64,000 nt of DNA from Lactobacillus crispatus (lineage in GTDB: Bacteria > Bacillota > Bacilli > Lactobacillales > Lactobacillaceae): the NCBI RefSeq assembly GCF_018987235.1, contig NZ_CP072197.1:372001-436000 (forward strand), read 5' to 3'. The notes below the pieces were generated by a model that saw only the letters and a list, made by a program, of their open reading frames with translations, had not been told where the DNA came from and made no database searches. The translations under genes were made by a program, and so were the position numbers. How positions within the stretch are numbered: position 1 is the stretch's first letter; every line of letters begins with the position of its first letter. Of this stretch, positions 53,232 through 64,000 are shown in pieces.

Positions 53232-55158
53232 GTGTGTCGGGCATGGAATTCATCTAGTTCAATGAAAGTTTGTACCACGGGTAGTTGTCACCAAGTGTAG
53301 TGAACCACAAGCTGGTAACGGTGACGTTATGAGTGAAGAAAGTGGCTAGCGAGTTTTCCGAGCCTACGTATAGAAACCTGGTCAGGCCAAATGGCGAATA
53401 AGACTGCCATTCAAGTCGAAGTCCCAAAGACAAACGTAAAGCCAAGACGGTAAACCAGGAGGCAGTGGAAAGCAAAAGATGAATGCCTTACCCCGAGAGA
53501 TCTTGCGGATAGGCAAGCCGAGCAAGCTTTAATATCAGCGATCGTAAGCCTGGTCGAAAAAGGTTAATCACGAGAAGTCAGCTGAGGTCATAGTAGCGAA
53601 GAGGGTCTTGTAATGAGACTGGATGCGAAGGACCTAATGTTTGTAAGAGCATATCCCGCTATAAGCAATGTTCAGACAGTCCGAATAAGAGGATAGCCTA
53701 GCACAAAGAGAACGTAGCTCTTTGATGGTGAAAGCAATTGGGATAATTCTGAATAAATCTACAAGTAGAATGGAGATATCACGAGATGAAATTAATTGAA
53801 CAGATTCTGAGTCAAAGCAATCTCAAAGAAGCGATTCGCAGAGTCAAAATCAATAAAGGCGCCCCTGGCGTGGACCGAAAGAGTGTTGATGAGCTTGATG
53901 CCTATTTTAAGAAGCATCAAACCGAAATCAAAGCCTCAATCATGGAAATGAAGTATCGCCCACAGCCAGTCAAACGGGTTTATATTCCCAAAGCCAACGG
54001 CAAGAAGCGGCCTTTAGGAATACCCACGGTCGTAGACCGGGTAATCCAACAGGCAGTAGCTCAGGTGCTGATGAAGATCTATGATCCTCATTTTAGTGAG
54101 CATAGCTATGGCTTTAGACCTAAACGCAGTGCCCATGATGCCATTGAGCAAGTCTTGGAGTACTTGGATGAAGGTTATCAATGGATAATTGATTTAGACA
54201 TTGAGAAATACTTTGACACGGTCAATCATGACAAGTTAATTTCAATAGTAAGAGAACGGGTAAATGACAAAACCACCCTCCATTTGATTCGAGCCTTCCT
54301 TAAAGCTGGAGTCATGGAAGATGGTTTGGTTAAGCCTAACAAGCTTGGCGTACCACAAGGCGAACCGCTTTCGCCAATCCTGTCCAACATCTATCTAGAT
54401 AAAATGGACAAGGAATTGGAACAGCGTGGCTTGCATTTTGTCCGTTACGCGGATGACTACAATATCTTTGTCAGAAGTGGAAAATCTGCCAAACGCGTGA
54501 TGAACTCAATTTCATTATGGCTGGCAAGAAAGCTGTTCTTAAAAGTCAACGCAACTAAAACCAAGGTTGTCAGACCAACTAAGAGCAACTTTCTAGGCTT
54601 TAGCTTTTGGAAAGGCGGTCAGCACTGGCAAGCAAAGCCAGGAGATGACCGCAAAACCAAGCTTTATGACAAAATCAGATTGCTTTTATGTCGTAAAAGA
54701 GCAGCGGCACAGCCTTTATCGCTAATATTTACTAAAGTAAATCAAGTGATTAGAGGCTGGATCAACTACTTTGGCATTGGCACAATGAATACTTTATGGA
54801 TAAATTTGGTCAATGGCTGCGGCATAAGATACGGGTGGTAATCATTAAACAATGGAAACGTCCTAGAAGAATATATACCAACTTGATGCGAATAAACAAG
54901 GCGTTAAAGTGCAACTTTAGTGATGAAGATATTAATAAAGTAGCCAATACGCGCTTAGGCTGGTATAGAAGAATCAACGGGACTATCATTAATTTCATGC
55001 TCAGCCCTAAAGTATTAGGGATCAAGAAAGCGGATCGACCAGGACTGGTCAATCCGCTGGAATACTATTTATCTCGTAGATAATTACAAATATAGCGCCG
55101 GATATGGAACCGTACGTCCGATGCAATGAGAGGGGCGAGCTTGAAAGCTCTACTCTAT
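53232..55158 (+). mobile_element. group II intron (IIC-like), about 1.93 kb
   Basis: It begins GTGTGTCGGGC (GUGYG-type 5' end), followed by about 550 bp of structured non-coding RNA, the LtrA-type ORF, and a 3' end with a domain V-like hairpin (GCCGGATATGGAACCGTACG near 55096) and domain VI before CTCTAT. It lies directly after a terminator hairpin, the target preferred by group IIC introns. End positions are estimated to within a few bases. Confidence 0.85.
53786..55083 (+). pseudogene. ltrA: group II intron reverse transcriptase/maturase, frameshifted
   Basis: The RT domain is intact: GAPGVDRKSVDELD, RPLGIPTVVDRVIQQAVAQVL, DLDIEKYFDTVNHD, GVPQGEPLSPILSNIYLDKMD and FVRYADDYNIF (YADD). At about 54793 a run of three Ts should probably be four. 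Frame 1 therefore goes astray after GIGTMNT and ends at 54841, while the maturase tail (MDKFGQWLRHKIRVVIIKQW...) continues in another frame from 54796 to 55083. No endonuclease domain follows, fitting class C. Confidence 0.85.
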
Positions 55159-56141
55159 GCCGTCGTGTCACTTTTAATCAATTTAACGGGTAAAACATAA
55201 TTCTTCTGTTTAAATTTCTGGTCTGGTTGTGCAATTCGCTCCAGGATTAAATTAACCAATAAAGTTGCGATATCGTGAATTGGTTGAGCAATTGTAGATA
55301 AATCTGAATGGTAAGTCTGAATTTGCTTAGTTCCATCAAAGCCGATTACTTTTAATTTATTAGGCACGTCAATGCCTAATTTTTTTGCTTCTTGTAGAAC
55401 TAAAATTGCAGTTAAGTCATCTGTACAAACTACGCCATCAGGCCGATCACTGACCAACATATCGTGAATTTGCATGTTTTTGATATTGGAAGAATCTGAA
55501 AAAGCAACCGAACGAATATGAGGCGTAAAATGATATTTCTTAGCCTCATCTAAATAAGCGTCTAGACGTTCATCAGTAGGATTGCCTTTTTTATGTTCAT
55601 TACCTAAAAAATAAATCTTTTGGCAACCAGCTTGCATTAGATCACGCACAGCTAATTGGATTCCTTGATAATTGTCGCAACTAACGATCGGAACATTATC
55701 GGACAATTTTCGGTCGAAGGAAACAATTGGCAAACCTAATTGTTGATACTCGTCAATCCCTAAATTATGAGCCCCAGCGATGATGCCATCTACCTGATTG
55801 GCTTGCAGCATCCGTAAATATTCGCGTTCCTTATTCTTATTTTGCCCTGCATTGCATAAAATTACTTTGTAATTTTGTTTAAATAAAGTAGTTTCGATAT
55901 CCTGCACTAATTCTGCGAAAAAAGGATTAGTAATTTCAGGAAAAATCAAACCTACTAATTTCATTTTCTTTCCTTGTAATGAGCGGGCAATAGAATTGGG
56001 ACGATAATTTAATTCCCGCATTGCGGCAAAAACTTTATCTTTAGTTTTTTGACTTAAATAGCCATGGTTGTTGATTACCCGCGAAACGGTAGTTACAGAG
56101 CAACCGGCTTTTTTTGCAACGTCGCTTAATTTTGCTGCCAT
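55155..56141 (-). CDS. scrR: sucrose operon repressor, LacI family
   Basis: A 328-residue LacI/GalR regulator. The N-terminal HTH and hinge (KLSDVAKKAGCSVTTVSRVINNHGYLS, RPNSIARSLQGKKMKLVG) are followed by a periplasmic-binding-protein-like domain. It is transcribed with scrB. It probably binds TATGTCAAACGATTGACATA-type operators in the scrB-scrA gap. Its last codon is immediately followed by the intron edge: the stop TAG uses intron bases, whereas without the intron it would read TAA. Confidence 0.92.
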   Translation of the reverse strand: MAAKLSDVAKKAGCSVTTVSRVINNHGYLSQKTKDKVFAAMRELNYRPNSIARSLQGKKMKLVGLIFPEITNPFFAELVQDIETTLFKQNYKVILCNAGQNKNKEREYLRMLQANQVDGIIAGAHNLGIDEYQQLGLPIVSFDRKLSDNVPIVSCDNYQGIQLAVRDLMQAGCQKIYFLGNEHKKGNPTDERLDAYLDEAKKYHFTPHIRSVAFSDSSNIKNMQIHDMLVSDRPDGVVCTDDLTAILVLQEAKKLGIDVPNKLKVIGFDGTKQIQTYHSDLSTIAQPIHDIATLLVNLILERIAQPDQKFKQKNYVLPVKLIKSDTTA

Positions 56142-56156
56142 AGTATCACCTGATGT

Positions 56157-57614
56157 TTAAAGAATTGTTTGCATTTGCCAAAGCTTGCCAGTGTAGTCAA
56201 TGTCTTGAGCAAACGCAATTTTTTTGTTGGTCTGATCGGCAAAGTAGCGTCCAGTCAATACCTTTTCACCATCATTAACGAATACTTCAATTAATGAATG
56301 ATCAACAAAGATATCAAGCTTGAGGTCATGATTTGGTGAAAGCGTAATAGCTCGACTTTCGCCATAATCAACTGCTACTTTTTGCCCAGCATGAGCACGA
56401 TCTAATACTAATTTACCATTTTTGGTATCGAAATTGAGCTGTAAACTGTTACTTAAGTCATTATTTGCAGCTAAATGTAAAGTGCCACTTTGGTTAGCCT
56501 TAATTGTTAATTCAAGTTCAAATTGTTGGCCGGCTTGATCGCTTACTACTTGATTAGATATGCTTGCTTCGTTTTTGCGGATACTGCTTATTGCCTTAAC
56601 TGGCGTTTGAATTAACTTGTCACTCTTTAGGTGGAGTTCCTTCACTTGACTCAAGCAGTTAGCCCAGTTTTCATCATCAGTAGGGTAAGTAGTGTCAGGC
56701 AAGCCAACCCAACTGACTTCGTAGGCATTACCATCTGGGGAGTTAAAGGCCTGAGTGGCATAAACATCGAACCCGTGATCCAAATTGTGTAATTTACCTG
56801 GATTAATTAACTTATGATTTTCCCAGTCAATATCATCAGCAATAACGTACATATTTGGGTAAATGTCATCATAAGCTGCTACTTTTTTGTCTAAACCCTG
56901 AGGACAGAAAATGACCACGACTTTGCCATCAACACGGACGATGTTGGGACACTCGATCATGTAGCCCATGTCTTCGTTGGTAAAGTCTAAGAAGCCCAAT
57001 TCTTCCCAGTTCTTTAGATCCTGAGACTTCCAAACGTCAATGTGACCGTGTTTTTCCTTTTTATCTTGGGCACCTAAAATTGCGTAGTAAGTGTCATTTT
57101 CTTTGATAATTTGGGGATCGCGAAAATGTTCGGTGATGTGATCTGGATTCTTAAATAGGATGGTTTTGTCTGAAACTTTATTATTTTTATCCATCCAAGC
57201 ACCGATTTGATAAGGAGTACGTACCCAATTTTCATCGCGGTGGTTACCGGTATACATGATGAAAAGCTTACCATCGATTTCGCGAGCAGAGCCAGAATAA
57301 GCTCCATGTGAATCAGCCATTGTGTCTGGTTCAATACCTAAGCCTAAGTTTTCCCAGTGAACCATGTCAGTTGATTTGAAGTGCCACCATGACTTTAGAC
57401 CGTGAACTGCGCCGAATGGATATGATTGATAGAAGAGGTGGTAAGCACCATCAAAGTAGGAAAATCCATTAGGGTCATTAATTAAGCCAGAAATAGGATG
57501 CAAATGATAGCGCATTTGGTAAGGTGAGTTTGCGGCTTGTGCTTGCAAATGCATTAATGTATCAGCGTCCCAATCTTGATAAGATAAGTAACGTTTTTCT
57601 CTTGTCCATTCCAT
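56157..57614 (-). CDS. scrB: sucrose-6-phosphate hydrolase, GH32
   Basis: A 485-residue GH32 enzyme that cleaves sucrose 6-phosphate delivered by ScrA. The nucleophile motif is GLINDPNGFSYF, FRDP is in EHFRDPQIIKEN, and the acid/base motif is YMIECPNIV. A C-terminal beta-sandwich follows. It lies 15 bp upstream of scrR on the minus strand. A near-perfect cre site (TGAAAGCGTTGTCT, 57628-57641) lies just before its start. Confidence 0.94.
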   Translation of the reverse strand: MEWTREKRYLSYQDWDADTLMHLQAQAANSPYQMRYHLHPISGLINDPNGFSYFDGAYHLFYQSYPFGAVHGLKSWWHFKSTDMVHWENLGLGIEPDTMADSHGAYSGSAREIDGKLFIMYTGNHRDENWVRTPYQIGAWMDKNNKVSDKTILFKNPDHITEHFRDPQIIKENDTYYAILGAQDKKEKHGHIDVWKSQDLKNWEELGFLDFTNEDMGYMIECPNIVRVDGKVVVIFCPQGLDKKVAAYDDIYPNMYVIADDIDWENHKLINPGKLHNLDHGFDVYATQAFNSPDGNAYEVSWVGLPDTTYPTDDENWANCLSQVKELHLKSDKLIQTPVKAISSIRKNEASISNQVVSDQAGQQFELELTIKANQSGTLHLAANNDLSNSLQLNFDTKNGKLVLDRAHAGQKVAVDYGESRAITLSPNHDLKLDIFVDHSLIEVFVNDGEKVLTGRYFADQTNKKIAFAQDIDYTGKLWQMQTIL

Positions 57615-57627
57615 AAATATGCCTCCA

Positions 57628-57811
57628 TGAAAGCGTTGTCTTTTTACATGTATTTTAAGTTAGTCTGAAAAATATGTCAAACGTTTAACAGAAAGAAAAA
57701 TACTTATTAATTCATAAGTAAATAAAAGAAATAAAGAATTTTATGTCAAACGATTGACATATTTTTTGAATGCGTTATCATAATTAGTGAATTGAGAATA
57801 AAACGTTTACA
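57628..57811. promoter_or_regulatory. divergent scrB/scrA promoters with ScrR operators and cre-like sites
   Basis: scrA promoter: TTGACA 57754-57759 and TATCAT 57776-57781, 16 bp apart. The operator TATGTCAAACGATTGACATA (57742-57761) covers its -35. scrB promoter on the minus strand: TTGACA (57675-57680) and TAAAAT (57652-57657), 17 bp apart, overlapped by the related TATGTCAAACGTTTAACA (57673-57690). Cre-like sites are TGAAAGCGTTGTCT (57628-57641) and ATAAAACGTTTACA (57798-57811). The layout suggests ScrR repression plus CcpA control on both sides. Confidence 0.85.
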
Positions 57812-57825
57812 TAGGAGGAATCAAT

Positions 57826-59775
57826 ATGGACCACAGAAAAGTGGCTGAACGAGTAATTAAAGACGTCGGCCGTGACAATATTATTGCCGGTGCCCACTGT
57901 GCTACTCGTCTGCGTTTAGTATTAAAAGATGATTCAAAAGTCGACCAAAAAGCATTGGATAATGATCCAGATGTTAAGGGTACTTTTAAAACCAATGGTC
58001 AATATCAAGTAATTATTGGGCCAGGGGATGTTAATGACGTTTATGATGAATTCATTAAAATCACTGGTTTGAAAGAATTATCAACCGATGATTTGAAGAA
58101 GGTTGCTGCAGAAGGTAAAAAGAAGAATCCAGTAATGGATTTCATTAAACTTTTGTCTGACATCTTTGTTCCAATCATTCCAGCCTTAGTTGCTGGTGGT
58201 TTGTTGATGGCTTTGAACAACTTCTTGACTTCACCAGGTCTGTTTGGACCAAAGTCAGTTGTTCAGATGGTACCGAATGTTGCTGGTATTTCAAGTATGA
58301 TTCAAGTTATGTCAGCAGCTCCGTTTATTTTTATGCCAATTCTAGTCGGAATGTCGGCAGCTAAACGGTTCGGTGCTAACCAATTCTTGGGTGCTACAAT
58401 CGGAATGATTATGACGACACCTGGACTCCTTGGTGCAAATCACTTCTGGGACATTTTTGGCTTGCATGTTGCGCAAACTAACTATCAATACCAGGTTATT
58501 CCAGTTTTAGTAGCTGTTTGGGTATTGTCAATTTTGGAAAAGTACTTCCACAAGCACTTGCCATCAGCTGTTGACTTTACCTTTACGCCACTTCTTTCAA
58601 TTATGATTACTGGCTTTTTGACTTTTACAATTATTGGGCCAGTCTTCAAAGGCGTATCAGATGGTATTACCAATGCTATCGTTTGGCTATATGACACTAC
58701 TGGTGCCTTTGGGATGGGTGTCTTTGGTCTTACCTATTCAGCTATTGTTACTACTGGGCTTCATCAAAGTTTTCCAGCGGTTGAAACTCAGCTTTTAGCA
58801 GCCTTTGCTAAGAATCCAGCCAGCTCTGGTGACTTTATCTTTGTTACCGCATGTATGGCTAACGTAGCTCAAGGTGCCGCAACTTTCGCTGTTTACTTCT
58901 TAACTAAGAACAAGAAGATGAAGGGCTTGGCTAGTTCATCAGGTGTTTCAGCACTTCTTGGTATTACTGAACCAGCACTTTTCGGTGTTAACTTGAAGTA
59001 TAAATTCCCATTCTTCTGTGCTTTAATTGGTTCAGGTGTAGCTGCTGCTTTTGCGGGCTTGATGCATGTTACTGCAGCCGCTCTTGGTTCAGCTGGTTTC
59101 TTAGGCTTCCTTTCAATTTATCCTAAGACTATTCCAATGTGGGTTGTTTCCGTATTAATTAGTTTTGCTGTTGCCTTCATCCTTACTTATGTTTATGGTA
59201 AGGGTCATTTGAAGGAAGAAGTTGCTGAACAAGATGTTCCAGTAAACGACGCAACTGATTATGCTGAAGAAACTCAAAAGGCTGAAAAGCTTGGTAAGGA
59301 ACAAATGGCATTAAAGGATGAAGTTATTGCTTCACCAGTTGATGGTACTCCTGAGAGTTTAACTAAAGTTAATGATCAAGTATTCTCTGCTAAGTTAATG
59401 GGTGATGGTGCAGCCGTTATTCCAAGTGATGGTACGATCTATTCACCAGTTACTGGTACTGTGACTATTGCTTATGAAACTAAGCATGCTTATGGCATTA
59501 AGTCAAACGATGGTGCAGAAGTATTGATTCACATTGGTCTTGATACTGTAAACCTTAAGGGCGAGCACTTCGAAAGTTTCGTTAAGCAAGGTCAAAGAGT
59601 TAACAAGGGCGATAAGCTCGGCACAGTTGACTTAGATGCTGTGAAGAAGGCAGGCTATGATACTACTGTCATGGTAGTAATTACTAATACTGCCAACTAT
59701 GCAAATGTTTCAAGAATTACTGATGCGGGTGACAAGCACGGCGACAAGTTGATTGCTGTTACTGCACACAATTAG
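57826..59775 (+). CDS. scrA: sucrose-specific PTS transporter, EIIBCA
   Basis: A 649-residue fused PTS permease. EIIB is N-terminal with its phosphorylated Cys in [19 protein letters not shown] follows with about ten membrane segments ([19 protein letters not shown] is the substrate-binding loop). EIIA is C-terminal with the active His in [14 protein letters not shown]. It imports and phosphorylates sucrose for ScrB. AGGAGG precedes the ATG. Confidence 0.93.
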   Translation: MDHRKVAERVIKDVGRDNIIAGAHCATRLRLVLKDDSKVDQKALDNDPDVKGTFKTNGQYQVIIGPGDVNDVYDEFIKITGLKELSTDDLKKVAAEGKKKNPVMDFIKLLSDIFVPIIPALVAGGLLMALNNFLTSPGLFGPKSVVQMVPNVAGISSMIQVMSAAPFIFMPILVGMSAAKRFGANQFLGATIGMIMTTPGLLGANHFWDIFGLHVAQTNYQYQVIPVLVAVWVLSILEKYFHKHLPSAVDFTFTPLLSIMITGFLTFTIIGPVFKGVSDGITNAIVWLYDTTGAFGMGVFGLTYSAIVTTGLHQSFPAVETQLLAAFAKNPASSGDFIFVTACMANVAQGAATFAVYFLTKNKKMKGLASSSGVSALLGITEPALFGVNLKYKFPFFCALIGSGVAAAFAGLMHVTAAALGSAGFLGFLSIYPKTIPMWVVSVLISFAVAFILTYVYGKGHLKEEVAEQDVPVNDATDYAEETQKAEKLGKEQMALKDEVIASPVDGTPESLTKVNDQVFSAKLMGDGAAVIPSDGTIYSPVTGTVTIAYETKHAYGIKSNDGAEVLIHIGLDTVNLKGEHFESFVKQGQRVNKGDKLGTVDLDAVKKAGYDTTVMVVITNTANYANVSRITDAGDKHGDKLIAVTAHN

Positions 59776-59815
59776 TTTCTTCTACTCCTCTAGAAAAAAT
59801 TAAAACAATTAGAAT

Positions 59816-59852
59816 AAAAGACGCTAAGAAAGATTGTTTCTTGGCGTTTTTT
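59816..59852 (+). terminator. Rho-independent terminator after scrA
   Basis: AAAAGACGCTAAGAAA / TTTCTTGGCGTTTTTT hairpin with one T-G pair and a 5-nt loop. Confidence 0.92.
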
Positions 59853-59930
59853 AGTACTAAGTGTTGCACTTCAATTTTAAGTTTGAGTAAAATGTTCTCT
59901 ATAAAGAAAAACAAAGTGAGGGTATGTTTT

Positions 59931-60899
59931 ATGAAGTTAAAAAGTGGAGTTATTGGAGTATTAGTAACTGGATTAACTGTCTTTAGCATTAATCTAACTA
60001 GCTCTAAAATAAAGGCAGCGATAACAGTGCCTAATCCTAAGACAGATTATGTAGTTAAAACTACTTCTAATGTGTATAAGAGTAATGGTAAGAGGACCAG
60101 TTTTAAGACACGTGGTCAGATACAAACCGGTAATGTTCCAGTAATTGAATCACAACTATATGAAGGCAAGTTCATTAATGTGCAAGGAACTAAGACGATT
60201 AATGGTACTGCTTATTATAAGATCGGTCCTAACGCATACATTAAACAAAATAATGTTTTAAATTATGCTCAAGAAAAAGCAAAGCTTGAGGCATATCAGG
60301 CACAAGATGATGTGAATGATGATTCAGATCAGTCAACAGAATTAAGCTCTGATGATGTGAATTTTGACATAGCTTGGTATGACAATATTAATGAGGATCC
60401 ATCTCCAGCGATGTTCGATGATTCAGGATATCATAATAGAGTGATTAAGAATGCTCGTAAATTATTAGGCTATTTCACTTATGGAACAGGTGCATACCGA
60501 ACTAATTTTGGCAGTTGGCGTCATCCTAATAAAAACGGTTCAACTGATTGTTCAGGATTTGTGTGGATCGTAATGAAGAGAGCAGGATATCGTGTAGGAA
60601 ATGCTCCATTTTTTACTCTGCCAATGGAACGAGATGCTAAAAGTACTCATGGCTATTTGAAGAAAATTTCTGCCAAGAATATTCGCCCAGGTGATATTGT
60701 GATTGTTAATACTGGCAATGGTGTTGGTCAAAACGGACATGCAGCAATTGTTGATGGCAAATATGATGGTTGGGACACGCAAATTATTGAAGAGGGCGGC
60801 AACTTAGGTGTAGATGATGTGCACCGCTCTAGTTTAGGTAGCTCACTGAGCGATAAGCTGGCCAAAGGTCGAATCACTTATGCTCGCCCCGTTAAATAG
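59931..60899 (+). CDS. secreted NlpC/P60 cell-wall hydrolase
   Basis: 322 residues. The signal peptide is MKLKSGVIGVLVTGLTVFSI..., cut near KAA. Residues 40-110 form an SH3/SLAP-like wall-binding module (TTSNVYKSNGKRTSFKTRGQI), then an Asp-rich linker. The C-terminal NlpC/P60 domain has its catalytic Cys in STDCSGFVW and His in NGHAAIVDG. It probably cuts peptidoglycan stem peptides. The frame is open upstream, but the ATG at 59931 has GTGAGG and starts the signal peptide. Confidence 0.88.
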   Translation: MKLKSGVIGVLVTGLTVFSINLTSSKIKAAITVPNPKTDYVVKTTSNVYKSNGKRTSFKTRGQIQTGNVPVIESQLYEGKFINVQGTKTINGTAYYKIGPNAYIKQNNVLNYAQEKAKLEAYQAQDDVNDDSDQSTELSSDDVNFDIAWYDNINEDPSPAMFDDSGYHNRVIKNARKLLGYFTYGTGAYRTNFGSWRHPNKNGSTDCSGFVWIVMKRAGYRVGNAPFFTLPMERDAKSTHGYLKKISAKNIRPGDIVIVNTGNGVGQNGHAAIVDGKYDGWDTQIIEEGGNLGVDDVHRSSLGSSLSDKLAKGRITYARPVK

Positions 60900-60944
60900 T
60901 ATGCTCTATGCTATAATTTTGCTAATCAATAAAGGATAATAAGA

Positions 60945-61460
60945 ATGAAAAAGAACAGCACGCTTAAACATGTCTGGATTATGACGGCTGTCTATTGGGT
61001 AGTAGGTATTCTAAGTATTTTCTGGGGTAAGCTTGATCATACTTTTGCGTCTCAATTAAAAGAGATCAATAATATTTACGTGTTAGTTTTAATAATTATC
61101 TTAAGCTTGCCGCTACTTTTATCGCTGTTATTGTCGGTTAAAGTAAAAATGCCACGTTTGATCTGCAATCCACTAGTTGCTGTAATTTATCTATTAGTGG
61201 TAATTGCAGCAGGTGTAGCATATAACTTACAAAATATTATTGGCTACTTCTTCCCAATCATTCTCTTCATTATTATGGCGCTAGTTGCTGTTTTCTATGC
61301 TTTGGTTAAGACTTTTAGCAGCAGAAAAAGTGGTAAATATTTTTTTATTGATGGTAAAGATAAGAAAGAATGCCATGATTTCTGGGATGCTTATAAGAAG
61401 TACTATGTAATGGGATTAACTTACGGCATTATTGATGGTTTGATTACTGTAATTAGTTAA
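60945..61460 (+). CDS. four-helix membrane protein of unknown function
   Basis: 171 residues with about four transmembrane segments (WIMTAVYWVVGILSIFW, VLVLIIILSLPLLLSLLL, LVAVIYLLVVIAAGVAY, FFPIILFIIMALVAVFYALV) and a soluble C-terminal tail. RBS AAAGGA. Not recognised. It ends 20 bp before the first CIRCE element, which also acts as its terminator. Confidence 0.75.
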   Translation: MKKNSTLKHVWIMTAVYWVVGILSIFWGKLDHTFASQLKEINNIYVLVLIIILSLPLLLSLLLSVKVKMPRLICNPLVAVIYLLVVIAAGVAYNLQNIIGYFFPIILFIIMALVAVFYALVKTFSSRKSGKYFFIDGKDKKECHDFWDAYKKYYVMGLTYGIIDGLITVIS

Positions 61461-61481
61461 AAAAGTTAAGAAAAATCAAAA

Positions 61482-61508
61482 TTAGCACTCAATTGAAAAA
61501 AGTGCTAA
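61482..61508. promoter_or_regulatory. CIRCE element 1 (HrcA operator), doubles as terminator
   Basis: TTAGCACTC-N9-AAGTGCTAA, one mismatch from the CIRCE consensus. It lies upstream of the -35 and is followed by TTTTTTC, so it may also terminate the preceding gene. Confidence 0.88.
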
Positions 61509-61515
61509 TTTTTTC

Positions 61516-61544
61516 TTGCTTTTTTTCACAAAACAGTTTATTAT
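61516..61544 (+). promoter_or_regulatory. groES-groEL promoter
   Basis: TTGCTT (61516-61521) and TATTAT (61539-61544), 17 bp spacing, between the two CIRCE elements. Confidence 0.7.
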
Positions 61545-61556
61545 CATATTTGTAAG

Positions 61557-61583
61557 TTAGCACTTAGCAAATAAGAGTGCTAA
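61557..61583. promoter_or_regulatory. CIRCE element 2 (HrcA operator)
   Basis: TTAGCACTT-N9-GAGTGCTAA, one mismatch from consensus, at the transcription start region. Heat-shock control by HrcA is expected. Confidence 0.93.
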
Positions 61584-61641
61584 TGATTAATAAAGTAATA
61601 AAAAATATAATGAAGAAAATTAAACATAAGGGGGACTAAAC

Positions 61642-61926
61642 GTGTTACAACCAATTGGTGATCGCGTGATCGTTAAAGTTAAGAAAGAAGAAGAAGAAAC
61701 TGTTGGTGGCATCGTTTTAGCATCAAATGCTAAGAAGAAGCCAACTGAAGGCGAAGTTGTAGCTGTTGGTGAAGGTGCTTACGCATCAAACGGTGAAAAG
61801 ATTCCAATGGCTGTTAAGAAGGGTGACGTAGTTCTTTACGATAAATACTCAGGCACTGACGTTGAATACGAAGGTGAAAAGTACTTAGTCCTTCACGAAA
61901 AAGACATTTTAGCTATTGCTAAGTAA
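61642..61926 (+). CDS. groS: co-chaperonin GroES
   Basis: The 94-residue GroES cap. It begins [20 protein letters not shown] and carries the mobile loop [16 protein letters not shown]. Start is GTG at 61642 behind GGGGGA. Co-transcribed with groEL under CIRCE/HrcA control. Confidence 0.97.
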   Translation: MLQPIGDRVIVKVKKEEEETVGGIVLASNAKKKPTEGEVVAVGEGAYASNGEKIPMAVKKGDVVLYDKYSGTDVEYEGEKYLVLHEKDILAIAK

Positions 61927-61976
61927 TTTAGTTAAAATTTCCAACGATAATTAAGTAAATTAAGGAGCATAGATAA

Positions 61977-63604
<1,628 letters not shown>

Positions 63605-63605
<1 letters not shown>

Positions 63606-63687
63606 TTATATATCTTAATGCTTTAGCATTTAGATATATAATTCTTGATTACGAAGTAATCAAGTTCATTTACAGTGCTTTAGCACT
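63605..63687. repeat. three consecutive hairpins downstream of groEL
   Basis: Hairpin 1: ATTATATATCT-t-AATGC / GCATT-t-AGATATATAAT with TTTA loop (63605-63642). Hairpin 2: CTTGATTAC / GTAATCAAG, loop GAA (63644-63664). Hairpin 3: AGTGC / GCACT, loop TTTA (63674-63687). None has a T run, so they are not classic terminators. They may stabilise the groEL mRNA 3' end. Confidence 0.7.
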
Positions 63688-63739
63688 AAACTTATGCACA
63701 AACTCTCACTCTAGTTCAAAAACAAATATAATTAGAATG

Positions 63740-63781
63740 ACTTCGAAGTTAAACAATCAGTTCAGCTTCGAAGTTTTTCTT
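63740..63781 (+). terminator. terminator of the groESL operon
   Basis: ACTTCGAAG (63740-63748) and CTTCGAAGT (63766-63774) form a stem followed by TTTTTCTTTTT. Confidence 0.8.
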
Positions 63782-63842
63782 TTTGTAGCGTATAATATTG
63801 TACGTAACTCTATCTAAAATACGAAATAGGAAAGAGACATAA

Positions 63843-64000
63843 ATGACGGAAAAAACAACTCCAATGATGGAGCAATATTACGAAATTAAAAAACAATATC
63901 CTGATGCCTTTCTTTTTTATCGCGTCGGAGACTTTTACGAACTGTTTGAAGATGACGCAGTTAAAGGTGCACAGATTCTTGAATTGACTTTAACGCACCG
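63843..64000 (+). CDS. mutS: DNA mismatch repair protein MutS (5' part only)
   Basis: The first 52 codons are in the window. [20 protein letters not shown], then [21 protein letters not shown], is the N-terminal mismatch-recognition domain, including the conserved Phe-x-Glu-like FYELF region. RBS GGAAAGAG. The gene continues past the window end. Confidence 0.94.
   Translation, partial: MTEKTTPMMEQYYEIKKQYPDAFLFYRVGDFYELFEDDAVKGAQILELTLTH

Overview
The window looks like chromosomal DNA of a low-GC lactic acid bacterium of the Lactobacillus acidophilus complex (the helveticus/crispatus/acidophilus group). The evidence is the protein family make-up, the frequent GTG/TTG starts with strong AGGAGG sites, the YSIRK/LPQTG surface protein with Mub-type repeats, and the gene order scrR-scrB-scrA ... 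groES-groEL-mutS, which from memory resembles L. acidophilus. The exact species cannot be fixed from sequence alone.

Layout. 0-3.6 kb: cysS-mrnC-rlmB and a SigH/ComX-like sigma factor. 3.7-7 kb: gluconate kinase and, convergent to it, a DXS-like thiamine enzyme that lacks DXS substrate residues. 7.1-9.5 kb: rpmG-secE-nusG and rplK-rplA, with two probable L1-binding leader elements. 9.6-14.6 kb: a complete phosphate uptake operon (pstS-C-A-B-B-phoU). It lies between rplA and rplJ-rplL, together with an internally deleted IS982-type element and a small orphan ORF. 15.7-16.8 kb: L10 leader, rplJ, rplL. 16.9-19.4 kb: Kv-like channel, RsmC-type methyltransferase, small membrane protein, tadA, SRP RNA. 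19.4-31.5 kb: DNA replication, repair and translation housekeeping (dnaX-ebfC-recR-yaaL, tmk-darA-holB-yabA-rsmI, thioesterase, folT, tsaB-rimI-tsaD), with a GT-D glycosyltransferase pseudogene and an IS3 element inserted in the loop of a terminator. 31.5-34 kb: a deoC-oxidoreductase-GntR operon whose promoter is bracketed by two identical, inverted operators. 34-40 kb: an LPxTG protein remnant and an intact 1706-residue Mub-like surface protein. 40-43 kb: a decayed oxalate-degradation locus (oxc/frc fusion plus a truncated second CoA-transferase). 43-45.7 kb: an ABC-F ATPase and rex.

45.8-53.2 kb is the most unusual part. It is a very AT-rich cluster that looks like a small peptide natural-product (RiPP) locus. 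An Rgg-type regulator is followed by a 24-residue peptide ending NTCNCTTAC, an attenuator-like hairpin, a large modifying enzyme and an ABC exporter. The enzyme gene is broken by a 4-bp duplication, an IS256-family element and an IS982-family element. Both elements have clear 8-bp target duplications. Removing the duplication and both elements restores one 762-codon frame encoding an RRE/ThiF-like (E1 adenylating) N-terminal half and an M3-oligoendopeptidase-like C-terminal half with a degenerate HExxH motif. A group II intron sits directly after the exporter terminator.

55.1-59.8 kb: the divergent sucrose regulon (scrR-scrB / scrA) with matching operators and cre-like sites. 59.9-64 kb: an NlpC/P60 cell-wall hydrolase, a membrane protein, CIRCE-controlled groES-groEL, a run of hairpins, and the start of mutS.
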